Below are positions 40,113 to 48,463 of a stretch of DNA of 64,000 nt, piece by piece. The DNA comes from Actinomadura chibensis NBRC 106107 (GTDB lineage Bacteria; Actinomycetota; Actinomycetes; Streptosporangiales; Streptosporangiaceae): assembly GCF_001552135.1 (NCBI RefSeq), contig NZ_BCQP01000047.1, forward strand, positions 23,672-87,671, read 5' to 3'. The position numbers and the translations under genes are program-made. Every line of letters starts with the position of its first letter. Within the stretch, counting starts at the first letter, position 1. The notes beneath the pieces are model-generated. The model was not told where the DNA came from, searched no databases, and saw nothing but the letters and a program-made list of their open reading frames with translations.

Positions 40113-41474
40113 ATGACCAGCCAGGATCCCGCCCTGCCCGCAAGCGGCGCGCGGCTGCCGCAGGAACGCCGCCTCGTGACCGAGATCCCCGGGCCGCGCT
40201 CCCGGGAGCTGCAGGAGCGCCGCACCGCCGCCGTGCCGCCGGGCGTCGGCAGCGTCCTGCCGGTGTACGTGACGGACGCCGACGGCGGCGTCGTCGTCGA
40301 CGCGGACGGCAACTCGCTGATCGACTTCGGCTCCGGCATCGCGGTGACGAGCGTCGGCAACGCGAACCCGCGCGTCGCCGCGCGGGTGAAGGCGCAGGCC
40401 GACCGCTTCACCCACACCTGCTTCATGGTCGCGCCGTACGAGTCGTATGTCGCGGTCTGCGAGAACCTCAACCGGATCACGCCCGGCGACCACGAGAAGC
40501 GCTCGTTCCTGGTGAACAGCGGCGCGGAGGCGGTGGAGAACGCCGTCAAGATCGCCCGGTACGCGACCGGCCGGGACGCGGTCGTCGTCTTCGACCACGG
40601 CTACCACGGCCGGACGCTGCTGACGATGACGCTGACCTCGAAGAACATGCCGTACAAGCAGGGGTTCGGGCCGTACGCGCCGGAGGTGTACCGGGCGCCG
40701 CTCGCCTACCCGTTCCGCTGGCCGACCGGCCCGGAGAACTGCGGCCCGGAGGCGGCGGCGCAGGCCGTCGACCAGATCGAGAAGCGGATCGGCGCGTCGA
40801 ACGTGGCGGCCGTGGTGATCGAGCCGATCCAGGGCGAGGGCGGGTTCATCGTCCCCGCGCCCGGGTTCCTGCCCGCGCTCGCCGAGTTCTGCCGCGCGAA
40901 CGGGATCCTGTTCGTCGCGGACGAGGTCCAGACCGGCTTCGCGCGCACCGGCGACATGTTCGCCTGCGAGCACGAGGGGATCGTCCCGGACATCGTCGCG
41001 ACGGCGAAGGGCATCGCGGGCGGGCTGCCGCTCGCGGGCGTCACCGGCCGCGCCGACATCATGGACAAGGTCCACGTCGGCGGGCTCGGCGGCACCTACG
41101 GCGGGAACCCCCTCGCCTGCGAGGCGGCGCTCGCCGTGCTGGAGGAGATCGAGGACGGCAAGCTGACCGAGCGCGCCCGCCGGATCGGGGAGACCATGCT
41201 GCCCCGGCTGCACGCGCTGGCCGAGCGGGTACCGGCGATCGGGGACGTCCGCGGCCGCGGCGCGATGCTCGCCGTCGAACTCGTCAGGCCCGGCACGAAG
41301 GACCCGGACCCGGAACTGACCGCGCGGGTCGCCCGGCGGTGCCACGAGCGGGGCCTGCTGGTGCTGACGGCGGGCACCTACGGGAACGTGCTGCGCTTCC
41401 TCCCGCCGCTCGTGATCTCCGATGATCTCCTCGCCGACGGACTCGCCGTCCTGGACGCCGCCTTCACGGACTGA
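40113..41474 (+). CDS. gabT: 4-aminobutyrate aminotransferase
   Basis: PLP-dependent class III aminotransferase of 453 residues that moves the amino group of GABA (or a similar omega-amine) to 2-oxoglutarate. Seen: SGAEAVENAVKIAR near 147, FDHGYHGRT near 172, VVIEPIQGEGG near 240, FVADEVQTGFARTG near 273 and the PLP lysine in ATAKGIAGGLPLAG near 300. TATGTT lies six bases before the ATG with no ribosome site, again a leaderless pattern. Divergent from the PucR regulator and followed by a strong hairpin terminator. Confidence 0.93.
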   Translation: MTSQDPALPASGARLPQERRLVTEIPGPRSRELQERRTAAVPPGVGSVLPVYVTDADGGVVVDADGNSLIDFGSGIAVTSVGNANPRVAARVKAQADRFTHTCFMVAPYESYVAVCENLNRITPGDHEKRSFLVNSGAEAVENAVKIARYATGRDAVVVFDHGYHGRTLLTMTLTSKNMPYKQGFGPYAPEVYRAPLAYPFRWPTGPENCGPEAAAQAVDQIEKRIGASNVAAVVIEPIQGEGGFIVPAPGFLPALAEFCRANGILFVADEVQTGFARTGDMFACEHEGIVPDIVATAKGIAGGLPLAGVTGRADIMDKVHVGGLGGTYGGNPLACEAALAVLEEIEDGKLTERARRIGETMLPRLHALAERVPAIGDVRGRGAMLAVELVRPGTKDPDPELTARVARRCHERGLLVLTAGTYGNVLRFLPPLVISDDLLADGLAVLDAAFTD

Positions 41475-41492
41475 CCTGCCAAGATCCCGATT

Positions 41493-41525
41493 CCACCGAC
41501 CCTCGGGGAGGGTCGGTGGTTTCAT
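41493..41525 (+). terminator. Intrinsic terminator after gabT
   Basis: CCACCGACCCTC pairs perfectly with GAGGGTCGGTGG (12-bp stem, 3-nt loop), followed by TTTCATCAT. It starts 19 bp after the gabT stop and separates that module from the amidohydrolase-transporter operon. Confidence 0.8.
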
Positions 41526-41583
41526 CATGCCCGGGAGTCTGTGAAGGGCGTCACTCCGTTATGCCCCCGTTATTGACCCTCCG

Positions 41584-41601
41584 TCTTTCGGGCCCGTACG
41601 T
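41584..41601 (+). promoter_or_regulatory. Super-cluster operator site H1
   Basis: TCTTTCGGGCCCGTACGT, 15 of 18 matches. The TACGTT formed by its right arm (41597-41602) is a possible -10 box. It is the upstream member of a tandem pair, with centres 26 bp apart. Confidence 0.6.
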
Positions 41602-41609
41602 TCGCAAAT

Positions 41610-41627
41610 ACGTTTGGGCCCAAAGGA
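41610..41627 (+). promoter_or_regulatory. Super-cluster operator site H2
   Basis: ACGTTTGGGCCCAAAGGA, 16 of 18 to the symmetric form. Its right end runs into the AAAGGAGG ribosome-binding region of the amidohydrolase gene, so a bound repressor would cover the start region of the ten-kilobase transporter operon. Confidence 0.7.
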
Positions 41628-41637
41628 GGGGCGGAGG

Positions 41638-43338
41638 ATGGACGCAAACCCGGACCTGGTGCTGCTGAACGGCGAGGTCCTGACCGTCGACGCGGAGTTC
41701 TCCGCGGCGCAGGCGCTGGCGATCACCGGCGGGACGGTCATCGCGGTCGGCGACACGGCCGAGATCCGCGCGCTGGCCGGCCCGCGCACGGAGGTGGTCG
41801 ACCTGCGCGGCCGCACGGCGCTCCCCGGCATCAACGACTCGCACCTGCACGGCTGCGCCTTCGGGGTGGCCCGCCCGCCGCTGGCGCTGGACGTCGGGTT
41901 CCCCACCGTCCGGTCGATCGCCGACATCCAGGCGGCGGTGAAGGAGGCCGCGTCCCGCACCCCGGAGGGCGAGTGGATCCGCGGGTACGGCTGGGACCCC
42001 GGCTACCTCGCCGAGTGCAAGGACGCCGACCGGATGCCCGACCGCGCCGACCTGGACGCGGTCGCCCCCGCCCACCCCGTCTACCTCCAGGACTTCACCG
42101 GCCACCTGACCTGGGCCAACTCCCGCGCCCTCGAACTGGTCGGGGTCGACCGCGACACGGTGGCGCCGGAGGGCGGGGTCGTCCACGCCGACGGCGCGGG
42201 CAACCCGACCGGGCTGCTCGCCGAGCGCGCCCAGGAGCTCGTCCAGGGGAAGCTGCCCGCCTACACCCGCGCGGAGATCGAGCAGGCCATCCGGGAGGCG
42301 GTCGCCGTCCTCCAGCGCGAGGGCATCACGAGCTTCACCGAGCCGGGCCTCGGGCCCGGCGGCAAGAGCCTGTTCGCGGGCGCCGCCGACCAGCTCACCC
42401 TGGACGTCTACGCCGACCTCGCCCGCGCCGGCGACCTCGGCGCGCGGGTCAGCGTCCTGCTGCTGCTCACCGGGATGGGCGGCTCCGCCGCCGAGATCGC
42501 CGCCGGGCTCGCCTCCGCGCGGATCCCGGCGGACGTCGACCCGCGGCTGCTCCGCGTCCTCGGCGTGAAGATCTTCGCGGACGGCACCCCGCCCAACAAG
42601 ACGGCCTGGATGCACGACGAGTACGAGGGCGGCGGGTTCGGCTGCCTCTGCGTGCACGGCGCGGCCGACGCGCTGCGCGCCCGCGAGCTCAACGAGATGG
42701 TCAGGCTCGCCCACGTCGCGGGCCACCAGCTCGGCATCCACGTCACCGGCGACCGGGCGCTCGACGCCGTCGTCGACGCGCTGGAGGCCGCGCAGGTCGA
42801 GCACCCCCGCGACGACCCGCGGCACTACGTGATCCACGCGGACCTCCCGGGGGCGCAGAGCCTCCGGAAGCTCGCCGAGCACCGGTTCGGCGCGAACATG
42901 AACCCGGCGATCAAATGGACGATCGTCGACATGCTGGAGGAGATGCTCGGCCCCGAACGGGCCGCCTACCAGTATCCCGTGCGCTCGGCGATCGAGGCGG
43001 GCATCCCCGTCACGGCGAGCTCCGACGCCCCCGTCACCTACCCGAACTGGCGGCAGGGCATCACGGCGATGCTGCTGCGTGAATCCAAGGCGAGCGGCCG
43101 GACGTTCGGCCCGGAGGAGCGCGTCGGCCTCCCGGACGCCGTCCGCGCCTACACGGCGAACGCCGCGTGGCAGGACTTCGCCGAGGATTGGAAGGGCTCC
43201 CTCGAACCAGGCAAGGCGGCGGACGTCACCGTTCTCGACGGCCGCCTGACCGGCCTCGACCCGCACGACCTCCCGGACGTCCCCGTGGCGATGACGGTCT
43301 TCGACGGCCGCGTCGTCCACAGCACCGAAGGCATGTGA
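41638..43338 (+). CDS. Amidohydrolase, YtcJ/AepA-like
   Basis: Metal-dependent amidohydrolase of 566 residues. Metal ligands: HLHG in GINDSHLHG near residue 68; carboxylated or bridging Lys region VLGVKIFADGT near 310; His in GIHVTGDRALDAV near 370; VIHADL near 400; and the Asp in TASSDAPV near 463. Family members hydrolyse N-acyl, formamide or cyclic amide bonds. It heads an operon with ABC transporter genes and an SDR, so it may process the imported compound. Two cluster operators lie in its promoter; start ATG 41638 after AAAGGAGGGGCGGAGG. A decayed copy of its 3' end lies at 47.1 kb. Confidence 0.88.
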   Translation: MDANPDLVLLNGEVLTVDAEFSAAQALAITGGTVIAVGDTAEIRALAGPRTEVVDLRGRTALPGINDSHLHGCAFGVARPPLALDVGFPTVRSIADIQAAVKEAASRTPEGEWIRGYGWDPGYLAECKDADRMPDRADLDAVAPAHPVYLQDFTGHLTWANSRALELVGVDRDTVAPEGGVVHADGAGNPTGLLAERAQELVQGKLPAYTRAEIEQAIREAVAVLQREGITSFTEPGLGPGGKSLFAGAADQLTLDVYADLARAGDLGARVSVLLLLTGMGGSAAEIAAGLASARIPADVDPRLLRVLGVKIFADGTPPNKTAWMHDEYEGGGFGCLCVHGAADALRARELNEMVRLAHVAGHQLGIHVTGDRALDAVVDALEAAQVEHPRDDPRHYVIHADLPGAQSLRKLAEHRFGANMNPAIKWTIVDMLEEMLGPERAAYQYPVRSAIEAGIPVTASSDAPVTYPNWRQGITAMLLRESKASGRTFGPEERVGLPDAVRAYTANAAWQDFAEDWKGSLEPGKAADVTVLDGRLTGLDPHDLPDVPVAMTVFDGRVVHSTEGM

Positions 43339-43339
43339 G

Positions 43340-44506
43340 ATGCGCATCGCAAAGATTCTGCTGGCCGCCGCGCTGGTCGCCCCGATGGCGGCCTGCGGCG
43401 ACTCCGGCTCCGGCGACGGGCCGATCAACATCGGGTCCGTGTCGACCCTCAGCGGTCCGGTCACGTTCCCCGAGGCGTCGCAGGCGGCCCGCGCCGTCTT
43501 CGACGACGTGAACGCCAAGGGCGGCATCAACGGACGGAAGATCGCCTACACCGCGGCCGACGACAAGGGCGACCCGGCGAGCGCCGCGCTGGCCGCCCGC
43601 GACGTCATCCAGAACAAGAAGGCCGTCGCCCTCGCCGGCGGCGCCAGCCTGGTGGACTGCCAGGTCAACGGCCCGCTGTACGCGCAGAACAAGATCACCG
43701 ACGTGCGCGGGATCGGGATCGACCCGGGCTGCTTCAGCTCGCCGAACATCTCGGCGGTCAACACCGGGCCGTACTTCGGCTCGACGGTCTCGCTGTACTA
43801 CGCGTCCGAGACGCTGAAGCTGAACAAGATCTGCTCGTTCTTCGTCATCATCGGCGGCACGGCGAACGCCTACAAGGAGGGCGTCGACCGCTGGACCAAG
43901 ATCACCGGTAAGAAGCCGCTGATCACCGACCTGAGCCTGTCGGCGAACACCACCGACTACACGCCCTACATCCTGCGGGCGCGGGACGCGGGCTGCCAGG
44001 CGGTCCTGTTCAACGGCACCGAACCCATGCTGGTGGGCTGGGTGAAGGCGGCGCAGGCGCAGAAGGTCAAGGGCATCAAGTGGCTGTTCCTGGCGCCCGC
44101 CTACACCGTGGAGATCGCGAAGGCGCTGGGCCCGGCGGGCAAGGACGTCGTGGCGCTCTCGGAGTTCGAGCCGTACACCGAGGCGAACTCGACGGTCAAC
44201 CAGGACTGGCGGACCATCATGACCAGCCACAAGGTGCCGCTCACCTCGTTCGCGCAGGGCGGCTACCTGGCCGCCACCCACCTCGTCGAGGTGCTGCGCG
44301 GCATCAAGGGCGACATCACCCGCGAGTCCGTCACCAAGGCGATGAAGGACCTGAAGCCGCTGCCCTCGAACATGACCGGCACGCCGTTCGCGTTCGGGCC
44401 CGGCGACGCGCACGCGCCCAACACCTCGGCGAAGTTCGTGAAGCCGGACGGCAAGGGCGGCTGGACCGTGCTGACCCCGGATTGGATCAAGCTTCCCAAT
44501 GCTTGA
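43340..44506 (+). CDS. ABC transporter substrate-binding lipoprotein (branched-chain amino acid type), copy 1
   Basis: Extracellular lipoprotein of 388 residues: signal peptide MRIAKILLAAALVAPMAAC with lipobox Cys19, then a type-1 periplasmic binding fold (NIGSVSTLSGPVTFPE at the start of the mature domain, DDKGDPASAALAARDVI near 75). Likely ligands of this family range from branched-chain amino acids to amides and aromatic acids. It begins 1 bp after the amidohydrolase stop and overlaps the permease gene by 8 bp. A diverged paralogue is encoded at 47.3 kb in the same operon. Confidence 0.92.
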   Translation: MRIAKILLAAALVAPMAACGDSGSGDGPINIGSVSTLSGPVTFPEASQAARAVFDDVNAKGGINGRKIAYTAADDKGDPASAALAARDVIQNKKAVALAGGASLVDCQVNGPLYAQNKITDVRGIGIDPGCFSSPNISAVNTGPYFGSTVSLYYASETLKLNKICSFFVIIGGTANAYKEGVDRWTKITGKKPLITDLSLSANTTDYTPYILRARDAGCQAVLFNGTEPMLVGWVKAAQAQKVKGIKWLFLAPAYTVEIAKALGPAGKDVVALSEFEPYTEANSTVNQDWRTIMTSHKVPLTSFAQGGYLAATHLVEVLRGIKGDITRESVTKAMKDLKPLPSNMTGTPFAFGPGDAHAPNTSAKFVKPDGKGGWTVLTPDWIKLPNA

Positions 44507-45356
44507 GGGTGCGATAGCGGGCCTGGCCGGGGGCGGTGCGTACGCCGCCCTCGGCCTGTGCCTCACGCTGATGTTCCGCCTGGTCAGGGTCGTCAACTTC
44601 GCGCAGGTGGCGATCGGCGTGATCGGCGTGTACACGATGGCGCTCACCGTCGACCACGGCTGGCCGTACGGGCTCGCCGCGCTCGCCGGGCTGGTCGTCG
44701 CCACCGTCGTCGCCGCCGCGCTCGGCTGGGTGATGGGACGCTGGTTCGGCGAGGCGGGCGCGGACCAGCGGTCCGCGATCTCGATCGCGTTCCTCGTGTC
44801 CCTGCTCGCCGTGTCCTACCTGGCCTACGGCACCGACCCGCGGCGGATCCCCGGCAAGTTCGGCGGGTCGCTGTTCACCGTCAACGGCATCACGATCACG
44901 CAGGCCGCGGCCGTGTGCACGGTCGGCTCGATCGCGGTCGCGGCGGGCGCCTGGCTGTTCCTCGACAAGACGGTCCTCGGCCTGCGGCTCCGCGCCCTGT
45001 CCGAGCGTCCGACGACGGCCGAGCTGCACGCCATCCCGTCCCGCTGGCTCGGCGTCGGGATGTGGGCGGCGACCGGGCTGCTCGCCGCCGCCGTCCTGCT
45101 CGTCGTCGCGCCGCAGCAGACCAGCGACCAGACGTCGCTGTCGCTGATGATCATCCCGGCCGGCGCCGCGGCGCTCGTCGGGGGGTTCCGCAGCCTCGGC
45201 AGGACGGTGGCGGGCGGGCTCGGGCTTGGCGCGCTCCAAGGCGCGCTCGCCCACGTCAGCGAGTTGCAGCAGTACCGCGACACGGTGCCCTTCCTGGCGA
45301 TCCTCGCCATCCTCATCTGGTCCCAGCGGCGGGAGGTGTGGGATGCCGCGCGTTGA
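44499..45356 (+). CDS. ABC transporter permease, LivH type
   Basis: Inner-membrane permease of 285 residues with about eight helices. Family features include the N-terminal GLAGGGAYAALGLCLTLMFRLVRVVNFAQ and the cytoplasmic coupling region RLRALSERPTTAELHAI near 165. The usual EAA-type Glu is replaced by the sequence SERPTTAE. With the LivM-LivG fusion and LivF it forms a complete transporter. Overlaps both neighbours (8 and 14 bp), so the operon is tightly coupled. Confidence 0.92.
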   Translation: MLEGAIAGLAGGGAYAALGLCLTLMFRLVRVVNFAQVAIGVIGVYTMALTVDHGWPYGLAALAGLVVATVVAAALGWVMGRWFGEAGADQRSAISIAFLVSLLAVSYLAYGTDPRRIPGKFGGSLFTVNGITITQAAAVCTVGSIAVAAGAWLFLDKTVLGLRLRALSERPTTAELHAIPSRWLGVGMWAATGLLAAAVLLVVAPQQTSDQTSLSLMIIPAGAAALVGGFRSLGRTVAGGLGLGALQGALAHVSELQQYRDTVPFLAILAILIWSQRREVWDAAR

Positions 45357-47061
45357 TCCCAACCTGGTGAAACGGACGGCGATGTTCCGGCAGCCGCTGG
45401 CGGCGCTCCTCGTCGTCGTGGTCGCGGCGGTCGCCGTCCCGCAGTACTGGCTGTTCCTCGCGACGTCGGCGCTCGTGTCGGCGGTCGCGCTGCTCGGCCT
45501 CGGCATCGTCGGCCGCGCCGGGATGAACTCGCTGTGCCAGCTCTCGTTCGCCGCCGTCGGCGCGTGGACGGTGGCCCAGCTCAACGTCTGGTCGGCCCCC
45601 GGCACCCTCATCCTGTGGACGGTCGTCGGCGGCATCGTCGCGATGCCCTTCGGCGTCCTCATCGGGCTCCCGGCGCTGCGGCTGCGCGGCGTGCACCTCG
45701 CCGTCGTCACGCTCGGCTTCGCCGCCGCCGCCGACGTCGTCGTGTCCGCGATCAACTTCCCCGGCGTCGACAGCTACCAGCAGGTGATGCGGCCGGAGTT
45801 CATCGCCACCGACCGCCAGTACTTCGTCTACGCGGGACTGCTGTTCGTCGTCCTGTCGCTCGCCGTCGAGTGGGCCGGGCGGACCCGGATGGGCGCGTCG
45901 TGGCGGGCCGTCCGGTTCTCCGAGCGCGCCACCGCCGCCGCCGGGACGAGCGTCGCCGGCGCCAAGCTGTCGGCGTTCGCGCTCAGCGCGTTCGCGGCCG
46001 GGCTCGCGGGCGGGCTGCTCGCCGGCCAGGTCGGCATGATCACCGCGCAGAACTTCGGGACGATCGGCTCCCTCGCCCTCTTCGTCGTCGCCGTGATGGC
46101 GGGCAGCGAGTACGTGTTCGGCGCGCTGTTCGGCGGCTTCCTGATCATGTTCGTCCCGGAGTTCTTCCGGCGCGCCGGGATCTCCCAGGACTGGGCGAAC
46201 GTGCTGTTCGGGGTCGGCGCCGTGCAGGCGCTGTCGCAGGGCACGAGCATCAGCGACGGGTTCGCGAAGCGGCTGCGGGCGCGGCGGCCCGCCGCGGTCC
46301 CGCCGCCCCGCGAACCGGCCGGCGGCGGCAGGCCGCCGCTCGGCGCGAAGCCGCTGCTGGAGGCCAAGGGCGTGGGCGTCCGGTACGGGCAGGTCACCGC
46401 GCTGCAGGGCGTGGACCTCGTCGTCCCGGAGGGCACCGTCATGGGCCTCATCGGGCCGAACGGCGCGGGCAAGTCGACGCTGATCGACGCGCTGTCGGGG
46501 TTCCTGCCGTCCGCGGTGGGCTCGGTCACCCTGGACGGCCGCCGCCTCGACGGGCTGCCCGTGCACCGCCGCGCCGGGGCCGGGCTGCGCCGCACGTTCC
46601 AGCAGGACCGCGTCCCGACCGGCCTCGCCGTCGACGCCTACCTGCGGTTCGCCGCGCACCGCCTCGTCACCCGCGACGAGCTGGAGGAGATCCGCGGGTT
46701 CCTCGGCTGCCCGCCCGGCGACGCCCACGTCGCCGACCTGGACGTCGGCAGCCGCCGGCTGCTGGAGGTCGCCGCCGCGATCCTCGCCAGGCCGAAACTG
46801 ATCATCCTGGACGAGCCCGCCGCCGGGCTCGCGCACGCCGAGTCGCTCGCGCTCGCCGACCGGCTCGTCGAGGTCCCGGCCCGCTACGGCGCGTCGGTGC
46901 TGCTGATCGAGCACGACCTGGACATGGTCCGGCGCGCCTGCGCGCGGATCGTCGTCCTCGACTTCGGCGCGGTGATCGCCGCGGGCGAGCCCGCGCAGGT
47001 GCTGGCGAGGCCCGAGGTCGCCCGCGCCTACCTGGGGGGAGAGGAGGCGGCGCTCACATGA
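45343..47061 (+). CDS. Fused ABC permease and ATPase, LivM-LivG type
   Basis: Single polypeptide of 572 residues. Residues 1-310 are a LivM-like permease (about eight to ten helices; LPALRLRGVHLAVVTLGFA near 110), and residues 335-570 a LivG-like ATPase joined by a Pro/Arg-rich linker. ATPase motifs: Walker A GPNGAGKST near 370, Q-loop TFQQDRVPTGL, Walker B LIILDEPAAGL near 480, switch IEHDLDMV near 522. The signature that should read LSxGQ is LDVGS, lacking the usual Ser and Gln. Such fusions occur in actinobacteria; the degenerate signature is odd. Confidence 0.9.
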   Translation: MPRVDPNLVKRTAMFRQPLAALLVVVVAAVAVPQYWLFLATSALVSAVALLGLGIVGRAGMNSLCQLSFAAVGAWTVAQLNVWSAPGTLILWTVVGGIVAMPFGVLIGLPALRLRGVHLAVVTLGFAAAADVVVSAINFPGVDSYQQVMRPEFIATDRQYFVYAGLLFVVLSLAVEWAGRTRMGASWRAVRFSERATAAAGTSVAGAKLSAFALSAFAAGLAGGLLAGQVGMITAQNFGTIGSLALFVVAVMAGSEYVFGALFGGFLIMFVPEFFRRAGISQDWANVLFGVGAVQALSQGTSISDGFAKRLRARRPAAVPPPREPAGGGRPPLGAKPLLEAKGVGVRYGQVTALQGVDLVVPEGTVMGLIGPNGAGKSTLIDALSGFLPSAVGSVTLDGRRLDGLPVHRRAGAGLRRTFQQDRVPTGLAVDAYLRFAAHRLVTRDELEEIRGFLGCPPGDAHVADLDVGSRRLLEVAAAILARPKLIILDEPAAGLAHAESLALADRLVEVPARYGASVLLIEHDLDMVRRACARIVVLDFGAVIAAGEPAQVLARPEVARAYLGGEEAALT

Positions 47062-47093
47062 CCAGGGTCGGACAGCGCGTTGACCTCCCAAAT

Positions 47094-47278
47094 GCCGTTT
47101 TCGCCGACATCCGCAACGCCGCGTGGCAGGATTCGCCCGAGGATCGGAAGGACGTCCTCGACCTGGCAATGCGGCGGACGTCGCTGTCTTCGACGGCGTA
47201 CTCACCGCCCTCGACCCCCGCGACCTACCGCAGGTGCCCGTCTCGGCGGATGGTCGTCCACACCGAAGGCATTTTGAG
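47094..47278 (+). pseudogene. Decayed 3' end of an amidohydrolase gene
   Basis: This stretch aligns with the last ~60 codons of the amidohydrolase gene at 43138-43338, including a 17-bp identical block (47115-47131 versus 43159-43175) and the closing GTCCACA...ACCGAAGGCAT...GAGATGCGCATC. From the block to the following start codon the remnant is 17 bp shorter than the intact copy, so the frame is broken. It shows that an amidohydrolase-binding-protein segment was duplicated and the first part decayed. Confidence 0.85.
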
Positions 47279-48457
47279 ATGCGCATCACGAAGATCCTCC
47301 TCGCCGCCGCGCTGGCGGCTCCGCTGGCCGGCTGCGGCGACTCCGGGATCGGCACCGCCGCGACCGACGACCCGATCAACATCGCGTCGGTGTCGACGCT
47401 CAGCGGCCCGGTCACGTTCCCCGAGTCCTCGCTCGCGGCCCGCGCCGTCTTCGACGACGTCAACGACAAGGGCGGCATCAACGGCCGGAAGATCGTCTAC
47501 ACGATGGCCGACGACAAGGGCGACCCGGCGGGCGCCGCGCTCGCCGGCCGCGACGTCATCGAGCGGAAGCGGGCCGTGGCGCTCGCGGGCGGCGCGAGCC
47601 TGCTCGACTGCCAGGTCAACGGCGCGCAGTACGCGCGCAGCAAGATCACCGACGTGCGCGGCGTCGGGGTGGACCCCGGCTGCTTCAGCTCCGCGAACAT
47701 CTCGCCGGTCAACACCGGCCCGTTCTTCGGCTCGACCGTGACGTTGTACTACGCGTCCGAGACGCTGAAGCTGAACAAGCTCTGCGTCTTCCTCTCCATC
47801 ATCGGCGGCACCGCGGAGGCGTACAAGGAGGGCGTGGCGCGCTGGTCCCGGCTCACCGGCAAGAAGCCGCTGATCATGGACCTGAGCCTGGCGACGGCCC
47901 CGTCGAACTTCGCGCCCTACATCCAGCGGGCGCGGACCGCCGGGTGCGAGGCGGTCCTGTTCAACGGCGTCGAACCCGAGTTGATCGGCTGGGTGAAGGC
48001 CGCGCAGAAGCAGAACGTCACCGACATCAAATGGCTGTTCCTCGCGCCCGCCTACACCGAGGAGGTCGCGAAGGCGCTCGGCTCGTCCGGCCGGAACGTC
48101 ATCGCGCTGTCGGAGTTCGAGCCGTACACCGAGTCGGCCTCCCGGGCCAACAGGGAATGGCGCACCACCATGGAGGAGCACAAGGTGCCGCTGACCGCCT
48201 TCGCGCAGGGCGGGTATCTCGCGGCGAAGCACCTGGTCACGGTGCTGCGCTCGATCAAGGGGGACATCACCCGCGAGTCCGTCACCGAGGCGATGAAGAC
48301 GCTGCGGCCGCTGCCCTCCGCGATGACCGGGACGCCGTTCGCGTTCGGCCCCGGTGACGCCCACGCATCCAACCTCGCCGCGAAGTTCGTCCAGCCGGAC
48401 GGACAGGGCGGCTGGGCGGTGCTCACATCGGATTGGATCAAACTGCCGAATGGTTGA
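47279..48457 (+). CDS. ABC transporter substrate-binding lipoprotein, copy 2
   Basis: Lipoprotein of 392 residues, paralogous over its whole length to the product at 43340 (roughly three quarters identical by eye), with lipobox LAGC and Cys19. Differences cluster in some surface and pocket segments (for example SLSANTTDYTPYILRARDAG versus SLATAPSNFAPYIQRARTAG), so the ligand may differ. It follows the amidohydrolase remnant and precedes LivF by 6 bp. Having two receptors for one permease set suggests a broadened substrate range. Confidence 0.92.
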   Translation: MRITKILLAAALAAPLAGCGDSGIGTAATDDPINIASVSTLSGPVTFPESSLAARAVFDDVNDKGGINGRKIVYTMADDKGDPAGAALAGRDVIERKRAVALAGGASLLDCQVNGAQYARSKITDVRGVGVDPGCFSSANISPVNTGPFFGSTVTLYYASETLKLNKLCVFLSIIGGTAEAYKEGVARWSRLTGKKPLIMDLSLATAPSNFAPYIQRARTAGCEAVLFNGVEPELIGWVKAAQKQNVTDIKWLFLAPAYTEEVAKALGSSGRNVIALSEFEPYTESASRANREWRTTMEEHKVPLTAFAQGGYLAAKHLVTVLRSIKGDITRESVTEAMKTLRPLPSAMTGTPFAFGPGDAHASNLAAKFVQPDGQGGWAVLTSDWIKLPNG

Positions 48458-48463
48458 TGGAGC

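Noticed and set aside
38480..41528. Very long open frames on both strands across the pucR-gabT region
   Set aside because: They are antisense or off-frame readings of the PucR and GabT genes, a normal effect of high GC.
47080..47277. 65-codon reading frame between the LivM-LivG fusion and the second receptor gene
   Set aside because: The stretch aligns with the 3' end of the amidohydrolase gene in another frame, so it is a remnant rather than a new small gene.
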